A DNA stretch of 64,000 nt from Bisporella sp. PMI_857 (taxonomy: Eukaryota > Ascomycota > Leotiomycetes > Helotiales > Helotiaceae). The stretch's first letter is position 1; every line of letters begins with the position of its first letter. Shown here piece by piece: positions 47,602-59,352 of this stretch. The notes beneath the pieces are model-generated. The model did not search any database and had not been told where the DNA came from. It was given only the letters and a program-made list of their open reading frames with translations. The stretch spans positions 298,018-362,017 of the forward strand of contig JAJSPD010000049.1 of NCBI GenBank assembly GCA_021307315.1, given 5' to 3'. The translations under genes and the position numbers were made by a program.

Positions 47602-48657
47602 TCACAGTCCTTTTCCATGAATAAAAACTTCAACCCAAGACATATTCAGTGAGCAAACCAGCAGCAATGGAACCCCCGTGACCCAAAAGCCAGATGAAAA
47701 CCATTTCCAACAGCTAGCGGGGTCCTCTAAATCGACATTGAAAATCATAAGTCCAACAGATGCTATACTTCCTCCCACAGACAGAGTGTAATAACAAGGC
47801 CCTGTTCCTCCATAGTAGCCTGAAGATACAAGTAGACAGCTCATGCAAGTAAAAAGAACCCATAGCAACGGTTTCGCGCGTTTATTGAACATGACAGCCA
47901 TGCTTTTTACTCCAACTTTGATGTCGTCTGATACATCCTGGTGTGCATATATCGTGTCGAAGATTATTACCCATAGAACTGATGCAAAGAGTAAAGACAA
48001 TGTTGATTTGTCTGCCCAGGGCTTTGGCGCCCCCATTGCGGAGCTTCCAACAATGATACCCCAAGTCAGGCAGAATCCGAGAATTACCTGAGCGAAATGA
48101 GTATGCCTCTTGGCATAGGGGTAGTAAATGGTTCCGACGATATTTGGAACCACGGCTTTCGCTGTCGCCACTGGGAGGAATAGTAGGAAACTCGCTGCCC
48201 CCAGAGCCTGGACCGCAGCAAATACGAAAGCAGCTCGTCGGGTGATGGCACCTCTCGGGATTGGACGGCTTCGTGTTCGAGGGATTAACTTGTCAATCGG
48301 TGCATCAACGAGGTCGTTCCAGGCATGGCTAGCATTACTGCAGAAGAAACTTCCGCAGAACAACAATGCACATATACGTAGAACTTCAGAGCCGGCAGGA
48401 TTTTCCGTGATTGCGGCATGGGCAACTCCAAACAAATGAGGAAGATAGATGATGAACAGCGCGGCTGGTGGACTGAGCCGCGAGAGTTGTATGAAAGGTA
48501 CCCAAGAGGATGGGAACATGTCAACCCATCCGCCTGTGTGTATACCACCATACTGTTGAGAAAGCGATGTGTCAGACTTCTTTGGCTTGCCATTTGAAGA
48601 GGATGGTGCCATCGTTGTTGTTGCTGTTGTTGTTGATGATGATGTTGTGGGACTCAT
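47602..48657 (-). CDS. UbiA-type aromatic prenyltransferase
   Basis: Single exon, 351 residues. After a Ser/Thr-rich N terminus come PPAALFIIYLPHLFGVAHAA and the first Asp-rich motif SHAWNDLVDAPIDKLIPRT (NDxxDxxxD) with the following RSRPIPRGAIT; the second motif is FDTIYAHQDVSDDIKVG (DxxYxxxDxxDD). About eight membrane helices are visible, ending VTGVPLLLVCSLNMSWVEVF. UbiA enzymes join an isoprenyl diphosphate to an aromatic acceptor at a membrane face using Mg2+. Fungal homologues prenylate orsellinic acid, pyranone or quinoline cores in meroterpenoid clusters. Divergent from P450 1, with 1.28 kb between starts. The 37444-37990 pseudogene is its dead copy. Confidence 0.92.
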   Translation of the reverse strand: MSPTTSSSTTTATTTMAPSSSNGKPKKSDTSLSQQYGGIHTGGWVDMFPSSWVPFIQLSRLSPPAALFIIYLPHLFGVAHAAITENPAGSEVLRICALLFCGSFFCSNASHAWNDLVDAPIDKLIPRTRSRPIPRGAITRRAAFVFAAVQALGAASFLLFLPVATAKAVVPNIVGTIYYPYAKRHTHFAQVILGFCLTWGIIVGSSAMGAPKPWADKSTLSLLFASVLWVIIFDTIYAHQDVSDDIKVGVKSMAVMFNKRAKPLLWVLFTCMSCLLVSSGYYGGTGPCYYTLSVGGSIASVGLMIFNVDLEDPASCWKWFSSGFWVTGVPLLLVCSLNMSWVEVFIHGKGL

Positions 48658-49940
48658 GATGAAAACTACTTTGATTGTATTAAATGTTTAGGCCAAGTTG
48701 GGGAAAACGGGAAACTTTCATAATATTATATTATGAGTACAGGTTCAATTATTATTCGATGTTTCAGCCATGGCAAAATCATTGTCGTTCAGTTTCTATG
48801 GAACCCTCCGCCCGCCCCAGTTTTCTCTCACTTATGGCCAAGAAGAGCATATTTTAGCATGTGCGTACTTCCAACAGAGGCTTAAGTTACGTTTGGTATT
48901 TCTTGTTTCTTCTCTGGCGTATCTCGGATGTAAGGCTTCCATCCCGGGTTAGCCTCAACCATGCTGAAAAGTTAGGCGGTTGTATGGAATAAGATACAAG
49001 GGATTGAGGAACCTCGCCGCAGGGCATCGTAAAATATCGCGGGGCTTATCATCCTCGTGCAAAGCTATCTATTGTATGCAGGCTTGCTTATCGTGCTCTG
49101 TACGATCACCCTGCATAGAATGTTGCACTAGTTCCGGAGGCACTGCAACTTGGATAAATGCTAATCTGTACATGCATGTAGGAAGTGAGAGATGGTGTTA
49201 AGTATTACATGCATATCCCGGATGAATCGTATCGTACGTGCGTGCTGCGTTTTCGAGAGTGGATGGTCAACACTTACACGCTAACCCTGAGGGCTCTTCA
49301 GGAGAATGAATTGGCTTAGACGTAATTGTCGATCCGAGACTCTCTTTCTCACTATAGGTTCTTATATAATTAATTTGCCATTTTATTATAACACAGCGTA
49401 ATATCGCCACAACACTAAGTGATTCGTATATTGCGATGTTTACAAATGGATGGCGAATACGAAGTAGCAGTGGCTAACAAGCCCGTAGCCAACCCATTGA
49501 AACACGCCTTCAATCCAACCTACACAAGAGCCGAGTTGGGGGTTCCACAGCCGGGTTTTGACATGCCCATTGAAAAAGCTGCATGCGTGTAACATGTAAG
49601 TGATGGTTGGTCTGAGTAAGCCGCTACGAAAATCCAACCAATGGGAATATCAACAATGGGTCACAGGAAAACCCATGCAACAATAATTTCAATTAAATTA
49701 TACGATCTTGCTCTAGCTCATCAAAGAAAATATATCTTCTGATAAGAAAACAAGTTGTATTTTTTTTACCTAGCGGGTTCACATTATTCCGCGCCGCCGT
49801 AAACAGGAAATAATCGCTGAAGCCTAGTTCGTTCATTTTCTAGCACTAATAATATTTAATACATAATAAATCATAAATCTAACTCAAGCTCAGTTCTGCT
49901 CATTAATCACAAAACCTCTAAAATTACTTTATTCGGAAAT
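48658..49940. promoter_or_regulatory. Divergent region UbiA / P450 1
   Basis: 1,283 bp, AT-rich toward the P450 start (49850-49930). ORFs here are short and not protein-like. Confidence 0.45.
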
Positions 49941-51718
49941 ATGTTACAATCGGTCTTTCCTATTTTCACTCAACATCACTTTTTCAAGGCGGTTGTAGGA
50001 TGTCTCTTGATTCTATTGTATATGGGATTCCAGCGGGTATACCCTCGCCCGATTCCGGGCATTCCATATAATGCGCGAGCAGCGAGGAGCTTCATTGGTG
50101 ATCTGGTTGAACTTGGAGAGATACCGAAAAATGGGGAAAGCGTTCGATTGTGGTTCCTTCGTCAGGCAAAAAGACATAAGTCAGCAATTGTACAGATATT
50201 TCTCGGTCCATTTGCAAAACCAGCTGTTCTAATTTCGGACTATCAAGAGGTTCACGATATCTTGATGTATAGGGGGGCCGACTTCAAGAGAGGCAAAAAG
50301 GTAGATGTGTTTAGTGGCATTCTTCCACATGCGTTCCCCGCAATGGAATCTTTCGACCCTAGATTCAAAAGCTGCAGAAGCCTCATGAGAGACTTAATGA
50401 CTCCTTCATTTTTATACAAGGTAGGCGAGCCAGACAACTCATCGGAAGTAACGTTAAAACTAATTGTGTATAGGTTTCGGCACCACAGGCATACAATGTT
50501 TCAAGTCGACTAGTAGAGCTCTGGCGCATAAAATCTTTGAAGACCCAAGGTCGTCCCTTCGATGTTTCAAATGACATCGTATTGTTCTCTTTCGATGCAA
50601 TTCTGAGCGCAGCTATGGGGTTAAGTGATTCGGGAGGGGATCTCGATCACCAGATAGCATTACACGGTGCAACTAAGTCATTGGATACGGAAGATTCAAT
50701 GTCGGACAACGCCGTCACATTGGAGGCGGCAGAAAGGTCTGCAGAGTTGAAAGCCTTGACTATTGACGAAGAGTCTCTCGGAAGAGCATTCTATTTTCCC
50801 TCACCAAGGCTATATCACCTTGTCAATAAACTTCGCCCCTCAGTACGCAACGCGGGAAAGACTCTAAGGAAATATATTAACTCACAGATAGACAAAGCTG
50901 TACAAAACCTAGGAAAGGGTTGCGAGCCCCAATGTGCCCTTGACTACGTAATTCAGCGCGAACTCGAGGCGGCGGAGAAAGCAGGTCGTAAGCCAGTACT
51001 TGATGACCCACGAATACGCGATGGGATTTACGGTTATCTTATCGCTGGCCACGATACTTCGACCGGGTCCTTGACTTGGCTCTTAAGGAGACTGGTAGCT
51101 CATCCAACGGAGCAAGTTAAAATCCGCGAGAACCTGCATGAAACGTACAGATCTGCATGGGGCGAGAGACGATCACCAACCGCAGTAGAGCTTATCAAGG
51201 CAGCGCCGTACCTTGAAGCATTTATTGAAGAAGGTTTACGCTTTAACTGTCCCGTTGTAACAATCATGATCTACACTAGGGCTGACACGTTAATACTCGG
51301 ACATGAAGTCCCGAACAACACTGCAGTCTTTTTAAATCTCAGCGGGCCATCTTTGAATATGCCGTCAGTCCCAGTTGCAGATAACATTCGAAGTTCCACA
51401 TCTCAATCGCGTCGCAGTATCCGCACGAACTGGGATGATATGGAGCCGGAAGTTTTTCGACCAGAGCGCTGGCTTAAGAAGGACAATAGCGGCAAAGTCG
51501 TCTTTGATGCATTCAGCGGCCCGACCTTGTCATTTAGTGCCGGAGATAGAGGTTGTTGGGGCAAGCGGCTTGGAAATTTGGAGTTGAGGATTGTACTAAC
51601 TCTGCTGGTGTGGAACTTTCATTTTAATGAGGTTCCAGAAGAACTCAACACTTGGGAGACATACGACTCACTAGTCACTGCGCCGAAGCATTGTTTCTTG
51701 CGGTTGTCACAGATCTGA
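49941..51718 (+). CDS. Cytochrome P450 1 (membrane-anchored)
   Basis: Exons 49941-50420 and 50474-51718 join in frame to 574 residues. N-terminal anchor FFKAVVGCLLILLYMGF followed by the Pro-rich hinge YPRPIPGIPYN. I-helix IYGYLIAGHDTSTGSLTW (A-G-x-D/E-T-S/T), ExxR in LEAFIEEGLR, PERW motif MEPEVFRPERW, heme loop LSFSAGDRGCWGKRLGN with the axial Cys. All catalytic elements are present. A Ser/Arg-rich insertion (SSTSQSRRSIRTNWDDM) separates ExxR from PERW. Microsomal oxidase presumably acting on the prenylated intermediate. Confidence 0.92.
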
Positions 51719-52558
51719 AGACCTAAAAAGCAATTGAAAATGCTTGAATTAGATCCAAGAATTGTCCTGTTTAGAGGTTAGCTAATATCTCTGAACATAT
51801 ATATAAAGAACTCTACCAGCAGATTTTCGTAGTTTGCTTAAAATTCTTCCTGTACTTTCTTGCTAAAGATATTGCATTTACAGCGTCATGCTCTATCCTA
51901 AAAGAAGGCGGTATTTATTTAGGAAGGTGGGGATTATATTTCATTAATTAACATTTTGTCGACATTTATCAACTATAACATAATCCGATAGATTCGCTTG
52001 TCCGCCAACGATCAAGTATCGAATATGCAGGGTTTCAGTAAATTTTGCAAACGTGCAGGATCGAGAACAAGGCAGAAGTGTCGGACCTCAAGGTTCACTA
52101 AGATACGTGCCATATTTTTGCGTCGTCGTTTGTCGTAACCCGAGTTGCCTATATTTGGCCCCACTTTCAAAATTGCTTTTCATGCTTCCTGCAACGCCAC
52201 CGAACAGACAAATAGGCATTGCGGGCTGGCGCAAAACGCCGCACAGAATGCAGGTCAGTGGGGAGAGCCCCGCATTCATCTGCACATATCGATCAGGAGG
52301 ACCACCCCTGTTTTGTGCAGCATACGATCGAAGACCTAGGACTACGTTAAAGCCCCTTGGCAAATATAGCTCTGAAATTAGCCTGTCGAGGATACTCCAG
52401 GCGATCCTCTATTCCAGGCGAGGATCAATCCATGCAATAAACAAGAGCGTGAAAATAGAGGGAGGGTTAAATGTGTAGATATACATACAGTCTGCCTGTG
52501 ACCAGAAAGCTGTCTAAAAGCCATCCAATCGCACTCACTACGTACTTACCCTTTACAA
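51719..52558. other. Intergenic, no gene seen
   Basis: Short unrelated ORFs on both strands overlap; none has a start, composition or motif that argues for a gene. Confidence 0.5.
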
Positions 52559-54315
52559 TTGCATAAACAGATGTCGTCATCTTTCTTCTTCCGGGTTCTC
52601 CTCGGCTTTGGGTACATTGCTATTCTGATTACTAGCGTTACTTCAGAGGATGTTGGACTATGCCAACAGCTCGAGAGCAGTCTCGGTGGTGTGACAACTA
52701 CACGGAACGAAACAGACTATGAAGCTTTACGAACACATAATTGGTAAATCAAAGTCCATACATGCCTTGCTTCCGAATGCTGACACACAAGGGCTCAAAC
52801 CGCGTGGGCGTCCCCCACATGCATCTTCAGTCCAAGTAATGTCGAAGAGCTCCAGAAAGTTGTCCCCATGCTGGTCGCGGCAAATGTAAGCTTTGCTATT
52901 CGATCTGGAGGCCATGCGCCATTCCTAGGTGCAGCTAATATCAACAATGGTATTTTGATTGATATGTCTAAGTTCAACAATTTGACATATGACGAAGAAA
53001 AGGAAGTTGCAGTGATAGGTACCGGGATGAGATGGGGGGAGGTGTATGAGCAGCTTGGTCAATATCATGTGGCAGTCGTGGGAGGGAGAGTCCCAGGTGT
53101 TGGCGTCGGGGGCCTCATTTTGGGAGGCACGCTGACGCCACTTTCCTAGGAATGAGTACTCGCTAATAAAAACCAGGTGGGCTATCATGGCTGACGGACC
53201 TCTATGGGCTAGCTTGTGACAATGTAGTTAATTTTGAAGTGCTTCCCCCTCTTGAACATATGAGAAACTCGCTTAGAATGATTTTCAGGTCGTCACCGCG
53301 GATGGCTCACTAATTAATGCCAATGCTAAAGACAACAAAGAGCTTTTCTGGGCTCTGAAAGGCGGAGGCAATAATTTTGGTGAGTGGTGTCACTTTGGCA
53401 ACAGGGACTGCTAATCTAAAACAATAGTTACCCTTTAATAGGAATCGTTACAAAGTTTTCACTTAAAACATATCCTCTGCACCAAGTCTGGGGAGGGAAT
53501 AGGAACTACGCAATCGAAGACCTCCCCGCAGTCTTCAATGCTATGCATGAGTATCAATCGGTCCCACATAAGGATCCTTATGCCAACATGATAATACTCG
53601 CCTCCCCTACAGATGCAACGATCGGGATCGCGCTCACTTTAATATATCTGAAGCCACAAACTCAAAGACCATCTGTCTTCGATCCATTTTATCGAATCAA
53701 TAGCACTTCGGACAATACGGGGCCACAAACCTTTTCGGCTTTGATCAATTCAAATCCTCTTCCTAATTCAACAATAAGGTAAGTAGAAATTTATACCGCC
53801 AAGTAGATCAGCAGACTAACTTAAGCTGAAGGTTTGATTGGGCAGCAACCAGTGCTCTGCCAAACAAGCTACTGTACCAGGACCTGGCAAATATCGTAGT
53901 AAACTCAACCGCAGTCGACACAATTCGAAATGCTTTTGGATTTTTTGCCGCTACTTTCCAGCCAATTTCTTCTAGTGCTGTTAAGGCTGGGTATAGCAAT
54001 GGGGGCAACGCTTTGGGCCTTGACGCAATCAACCAAACATGGATACAGGTTGAAGCAGCGTGGCCATTCACTACTAATGATGTAGCTGTTCACGCTGCTC
54101 TCAAGAACATCACAGACGAGTCTAGCCATGCTGCAGAGTTACAGCACAGTCATATACCCTATATATACATGAATGATGCAGGCTTGGACGAGAAGGTTAT
54201 TACTAGTTATGGTGAAAGGAACGTACGCAAGCTCAAGCAAGTGCAAAAAAAGTACGACCCTCAGCTGGTATTCCAAAGGCTTGTACCTGGATACTTCAAG
54301 CTACCCTTGTTCTGA
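52559..54315 (+). CDS. Secreted BBE-like FAD-linked oxidoreductase 2
   Basis: Exons 52559-52743, 52792-53126, 53177-53238, 53289-53379, 53442-53778, 53832-54315. Start at 52559 or the Met at 52571; either gives a signal peptide (FFRVLLGFGYIAILITSV). FAD site [67 protein letters not shown] and a BBE end YIYMNDAGLDEKVITSYG...KYDPQLVFQRL. Intron positions 1 (within a Trp codon) and 2 (within GGG) coincide with those of FAD oxidase 1, showing common descent, while sequence identity is moderate. The second intron has a GC donor (GGAG/GCACGC), which is the only choice keeping the frame; if it does not splice, the protein stops after GGTLTPLS. Other introns are GT-AG. Confidence 0.86.
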
Positions 54316-54541
54316 AAGGTATGGCGATAGGAGTTAATTTTCAGACCGGGTGCAATTTGCATTAGAGAATATTAGAGACTATACAATACAATTGCTATGT
54401 TCTACCAGAATTTCAAGGTGACAATTTCGTTAGTTACTCACTTGGTATGTATTAGGGCAATTATAAGCTGAGTCATTGGGTTGTAGGATTAACACGATCA
54501 CCCAGGTCTCCGTTGGCAATCAACTCGAGTACATTGTACAT

Positions 54542-55588
54542 TTAAAGAAGCCCGGCTTCCAAAGCTGTATCACGCTTGGTAATGTTTGCCCATTCAGTAC
54601 TTTTTACCCATAGCCTCTGCTGTACTTCCTCTTCCAAGCTCTGCGGAGCACTTTTGTCTTTCTTCAGAAGATTAAAGTAGCCCCGCTCGTTTGGGTGAGC
54701 ACGGTTGGCAGCCAACTCGGCAACATCTACACCAGCCTCCGCCGAGGTACGAAATTCTTTGTCAATAAAACGACGCAAAATAGGAAGGAATGGTCGAAAT
54801 AGGAATCTCTGCATATTGATTATCGAATTCGGGGTGTTGGTCGTAAAAGCGCGCGAATCCCCTAAGTTTCCAGGGTTGATGGCCACAGCTGTGATTTTGC
54901 TAAGTTTGGCATCCTATAAGTCGTTAAATCAAAGGTAACATGGTTCAAGTTTACAAATACTAACTTTCTCTAGATAGCGGTTTAAAGCATACATCCAGGT
55001 AGTAACTACGAGCTTTGAGTTGCTGTATCTTTCGAAACCGCGGCCTTGCTTGTCTTTATCTGGCCTTGGATGTACTAGAGTATCTAGATCTAATGGAATA
55101 TATGGGGGATATTTCTCCATCGGACTCCTTCCGGGGATATGATTGGTGCTGGAGAAAAGTACAATCCGTCCGCAGGGATCAAATTGGCCCAAGAGTCGCA
55201 ATACAATGGCAACGTGCGAAATATGGGCCACCTGTAGGGTTTTATCAAAGCCATCTGAGGTGATCTCTGGATCCACAAGAAGGTTCCAGTAAAATGCATT
55301 GCAGACGATGGCCTTGAGCGGAGGCAGTTCCCCGGTGGTTATGCTAGACGCTATCTTGCTGGCAAACGTCTCGACATTTTTAAGGTTGGCAAGATCGAGT
55401 TCATAAATAGCAGCTTTGGCGTTCGGGTGTCGAGATATCACTTCGCGTAGCTTGAAAGTATTCTGATCTGATGTTGCAGTATTTCGGACAGTAAGAATAA
55501 GGTTAAGCTCGGGAAATTCTTTCAAAAGATGCTCTGCTGCGGGAATGCCAACAGAACTATTAGCTCCAGTGAGAATGACGGTACCCAT
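54542..55588 (-). CDS. Short-chain dehydrogenase/reductase
   Basis: Exons 55588-54965 and 54913-54542 join in frame to 331 residues. Cofactor motif VILTGANSSVGIPAAEHLL (TGxxxxG), the ordered LDLANL (D for adenine ring), KAIVCNA, catalytic Ser in IVLFSSTNHI and Tyr-Lys in FERYSNSKLVVTTWM (YxxxK), VAINPGNLGDSRAF (PG motif) and the C-terminal FNLLKKDKSAPQSLEEE. Long-insert SDR type close to the fungal retinol-dehydrogenase-like/WW-domain oxidoreductase group. It would interconvert an alcohol and ketone on the pathway intermediate. The intron has donor GTTAGT. Confidence 0.88.
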
Positions 55589-56399
55589 GGTAGCGACAAA
55601 ATATGAAAAGAAGGGCGAGAAATGGGAGAGGAGGGCAGCAGTTGGAAGTGAAAAAGGAATTTACTAACTGAATATCGATATTGTTCAAGAAGACTTTAGC
55701 GAAGGGGTGTGGCTATATGCAGCATGTGCAGGCTGCAGTTGAAATTTCCGCTCCCCTTTCGCTTACACTCAGCACTGCACATCTCCACTCAAATGAAGCT
55801 GTTGAAAAGTAGTTCTACAGTGTGGAACAGTATTAATTTTAAGGTTCTTTTAAGTAGTAGAATTTGAATAGTTGTCGGTGGGATATTCTCGCTGTTTAAA
55901 ATGGTCTTACCCGTACCAACCGAACGTGGTTGGTAAGAAAATCGCTCCAAAAACTCTGTAATCGACGACAAGTTGGGGCTATTCGTGTGGTGTGCCACTA
56001 CAAATTCAACCTTTTCCACTTAAATGGATGGTACATAGACCCACTTCATTTAATGGTGAAATAACCCACTATTACGTTTCGGTGTCCCAATCTGGTGCTC
56101 ACAAGTACTTCGCATGGTACAGTGCCAGTGCCAATTTGTTTCTAAATACACCCCATATATTGCCTTAGGCGGTTTGTCATTGAAGGGGCCAACAACAGGG
56201 ATCAATAGTAACCTTGCGCAATGCGGTACCACCCTAAAAATAGCGGCTAAATTCACTTGCCAACACAGAAAGCCGTCAGATTTTATAGAAAGAATGCGAC
56301 CCATAACCCGGCTAACCACATCAAGACTAGCATCGCATTTTTATGTTGTGTTTTATCTCACTCGGTTAGTGCCACGGCTTACAGGACTCCTATGTGATG
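55589..56399. other. Spacer between SDR and the inverted-repeat element
   Basis: No gene-like ORF; minus ORF 56319-56050 is open by chance. Confidence 0.45.
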
Positions 56400-56401
56400 T
56401 A

Positions 56402-56441
56402 ACCGAGATCCCGCATCAAAGCACACCCCTGAACAAAGCAC
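56402..56441 (+). repeat. Left terminal inverted repeat
   Basis: Pairs with 57410-57449 read in reverse complement; mismatches at three or four positions only. Confidence 0.75.
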
Positions 56442-57409
56442 GTCAATTTACCATACAAAACGCCGATTTTACTTGATTTTTGAACGTTCATAATTCAACA
56501 ACCACTTGTTAAAAATTTATTAAACTTTAAATTTGTATATAAATTTGAATAGAGTTTATTTTTATATAATTTAAATGTTTAAAAATATTTAACTTTTACG
56601 TTATTTGTATTTAAAACTGCGGTTTTTGTATAATTTAAATTATTTTAATAAATATTACACAGTTTTAAAATTATACAAAAACTTTTTAATATATAATAAA
56701 ATCAATATGTTAAAAGCTAGTTTAAGTTTTTTAATTATTAAAAAAACTCACAAATACGTATAATAATTTTTAATATATTATAGCAATAATTTATATAATA
56801 AATAATTATATATAAAACAATTATATTTTAAAAAAGCTTGAATTAACTAAATATTATACAGTTTCTAATATTATAGCGCTTTATTTTATATAATTTTAAT
56901 TAATTGTTCTTATATAAAATATTGTGAAATTATTAAGTCGATTTTTAAATAAGCATATATATAGTATATTTTAAAGTTTTATTGTATAATTTATAAAAAA
57001 GACATTAAAAAAACAAAGTTAAGCTTTATTAAAGATTTTTTTTATAGTTTAATTACTATTTAAATCTTATATTAAAATTTATAAAAATTAAATAGTATAT
57101 AATTTATTTATATACTTTAACTATATTTTAAAAGTCAAAACATTATTTTATATTATAGACTTTAATTTTAGTTAAACAGTTATATTAAAAATACTTTTTT
57201 AAAAGCGTTGTAATAAAATTTTATAAAGCGTAAAAAAAGCGTTTTTACGTTAATAAAATAACATTGAATTAAAAAAAAAACGGATATTATTTTTATATTT
57301 ATTAAATAAAACATTTACTACATTTAAGTTTTTTAAACCCTTTTTAAATTACTTAATTTGTTGTAAAGTTATTAAAAGTTGAAAAATTGAAATTTGTATG
57401 TAAAATCGC

Positions 57410-57449
57410 GTGCTTTGTACAGGGGTGTGCTTTGAGGCGGGATGTCGGT
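57410..57449 (-). repeat. Right terminal inverted repeat
   Basis: Reverse complement matches the left end at 56402. The following bases TA are the target duplication. Confidence 0.75.
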
Positions 57450-57544
57450 TAGTACACACACTGTTAGGAGGTGCTGTTGAATCAATGTTAAATTCTACAT
57501 ATAAAAGCGTGATACATGGTGAAATGAGTTCATTGGTGTAGTGG

Positions 57545-59352
57545 CTACCAGCGTTTCTTCCACCGAATTTTCATCTCGCGATCCGGAGGCATAGCTATGA
57601 TTCCTGCATACCTGCCATCATCGTGAGCCGGCTTATCCGACTTTTTCCCATCCATCGTTGTCCAGTCAAGGAATTCCATGTCGAACTTGGTGATTAATAT
57701 AGCAAGTGTGAGTAATATTTCCTGTTTAGCAAAATGCCGACCAGGACACATCACATGCCCTCCACCTGTGTACAAAAAGATCTCAAATTAGCATGTTCAG
57801 TTTGAAATTGGATGGAAATGACCTACCGTATGGAAAAAATGAGCTCGGGCGACCCTTCATACAGAACTGCGCTTGACGGGTGGTATTCCCAGCTTCACCA
57901 GTAGTATCAATATATTTGATATTGCGAGCAGCCCAGAACTCCGACGCAGGATGGTCATCGGTACCCCATACAGCTTCGTCACGGTGAGCCATTTCCGAGT
58001 TGGTCTGAACTAATGCCCCCTTTTTATATCGTACCCATCTAGTGAGACTGGTTGCACGACTTCTCGGGTGACTGTGTAAGAAACATGGAGCCGGAGGATT
58101 TCCACGTAGATGGATTGCAGAAGAGGCATTGAAACAAGCTTTTCCGCACTGATACGGCGCTCTCCCGTTGTTGGATCTACTACGTACGTTTGCATGGCTT
58201 CTTCCCGAGCGGCCCGGAAAAGGCTCTGATCCTTGATAAGCTCAATGAGTGCCCATGTGGTTATTGGTATTGAATTTCCATGGACACTGCAACATTGTTA
58301 ATATATTTGGAGTGCTATGTAAATAAAACTTTACTCACCCGAAAAGTGTCCCCAAAGTATGTCCCGCTTGTGCTTTATCAGAAAATCCCTTTTGACGCAT
58401 CCATTTGGCCACCTCGCGGGACAATCGAGAGCCCCAATGAGGCTCCCAATCAGACTCTGGTTCTTTCCAGTCGTAGCTCTCCCAGGCAGAGTCTATATAC
58501 TTTCTTGTCATATGATGCAGCCGTTCTCGAGCTTGATACGGTCGACGATCCAACCACCTAGGCAAGCCCCAGAGGAGCTTACCTCCGTTTTGATCGAAAT
58601 CCCAATAGGCATCTACCAATCCGGGGCTAAGCTCCATAATTCGAGTCCCAAAAAGGGTTTTTGTCGCGGATTCGGTCATTGTATGTTTCACGGTCTCGAA
58701 AAGGTTGATAGTGCTCCAACCTTCAGGTTGTTCCTCCAACATTTTTGCGAAGAATGAATGATATATATCCGCCAGAGCGTCTGCGTACTTGCGCTTGGAT
58801 AGGAAGTCATGGTAGAGGCGAGTGTGCCCAAGCCAAATCCGTTTATCCTCCGGTACGCCTTCCATTCCTTGTTGTGGGGTTTCCAACCGCCCGGATTTAT
58901 CATCAGAGAATTTCCGAATTTCTTCTTTTGACATTTCCCAGTGTTTATCCATAAGTATTTTAATCAGCCAATTCGCATCTAACGCCTCATGAGAACCAAA
59001 GAGCTTTTGTATATTCTTTACGCCAGTCACCATGTACCCTTTCATAGGTCCCATGTAGAATTTGATGATGTCTGTTTTCTGAGTTCGTAACTCCCGGCTT
59101 GTTTAGCTATCAACATATGTATCATCTTCGAAGTGACAAATTTGCTTACTTAACGTGCTCCATGAAACCTTCTACGTCGGTGAGATATAGGTATGCATTT
59201 GATAAAAAAGGGATATTCTCGGGAAGACTTGGTGGCTCTTTGTTGCCGGATGACATTGAAATTAGGACTCCCACTATGGTCGCTACTAGAGCCAGAGAAA
59301 GGAGAATTGGTAATTCATTCAAAACGCTAACTAGAGCAGACACGGCGCCCAT
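57545..59352 (-). CDS. Cytochrome P450 2 (CYP7/CYP8-like fungal group)
   Basis: Exons 59352-59150, 59097 to about 58338, about 58285-58025 and short exons to 57545. N-terminal anchor ILLSLALVATIVGVLISM, then PPSLPENIPFLSNAYLYLTD. The long exon reads LGTRIMELSPG-type mid-region (LFGTRIMELSPGLVDAYWDF). The helix after AGHTLGTLFG joins VHGNSIPITTWALIEL, with ExxR in VEILRLHVSYTVTREV; the heme loop is FFPYG then GGHVMCPGRHFAKQEIL with the axial Cys across an intron. C terminus GIIAMPPDREMKIRWKKRW. Sequence style is that of P450s resembling 25-hydroxycholesterol 7-alpha-hydroxylase and prostacyclin synthase, common in fungal terpenoid clusters. The inverted-repeat element lies just downstream of its 3' end. 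Confidence 0.86.

Larger units (their letters stand above)
56402..57449. mobile_element. AT-rich relic of a Tc1/mariner-superfamily (pogo/Fot1-like) element
   Basis: Both ends carry the same sequence in inverted orientation: the left end reads ACCGAGATCCCGCATCAAAG at 56402 and the right end, reverse-complemented from 57449, reads ACCGACATCCCGCCTCAAAG; both continue CACACCCCTG and ACAAAGCACG, giving an inverted repeat of about 40 bp with only a few mismatches. TA flanks both sides (56400-56401, 57450-57451), as expected for a TA-targeting transposon. The interior is extremely AT-rich with no ORF over 40 codons, so it is non-autonomous or erased by RIP. Confidence 0.72.

Noticed and set aside
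52053..52478. 141-codon plus ORF between P450 1 and FAD oxidase 2
   Set aside because: Fully overlapped by a minus ORF, no start context, no family pattern.
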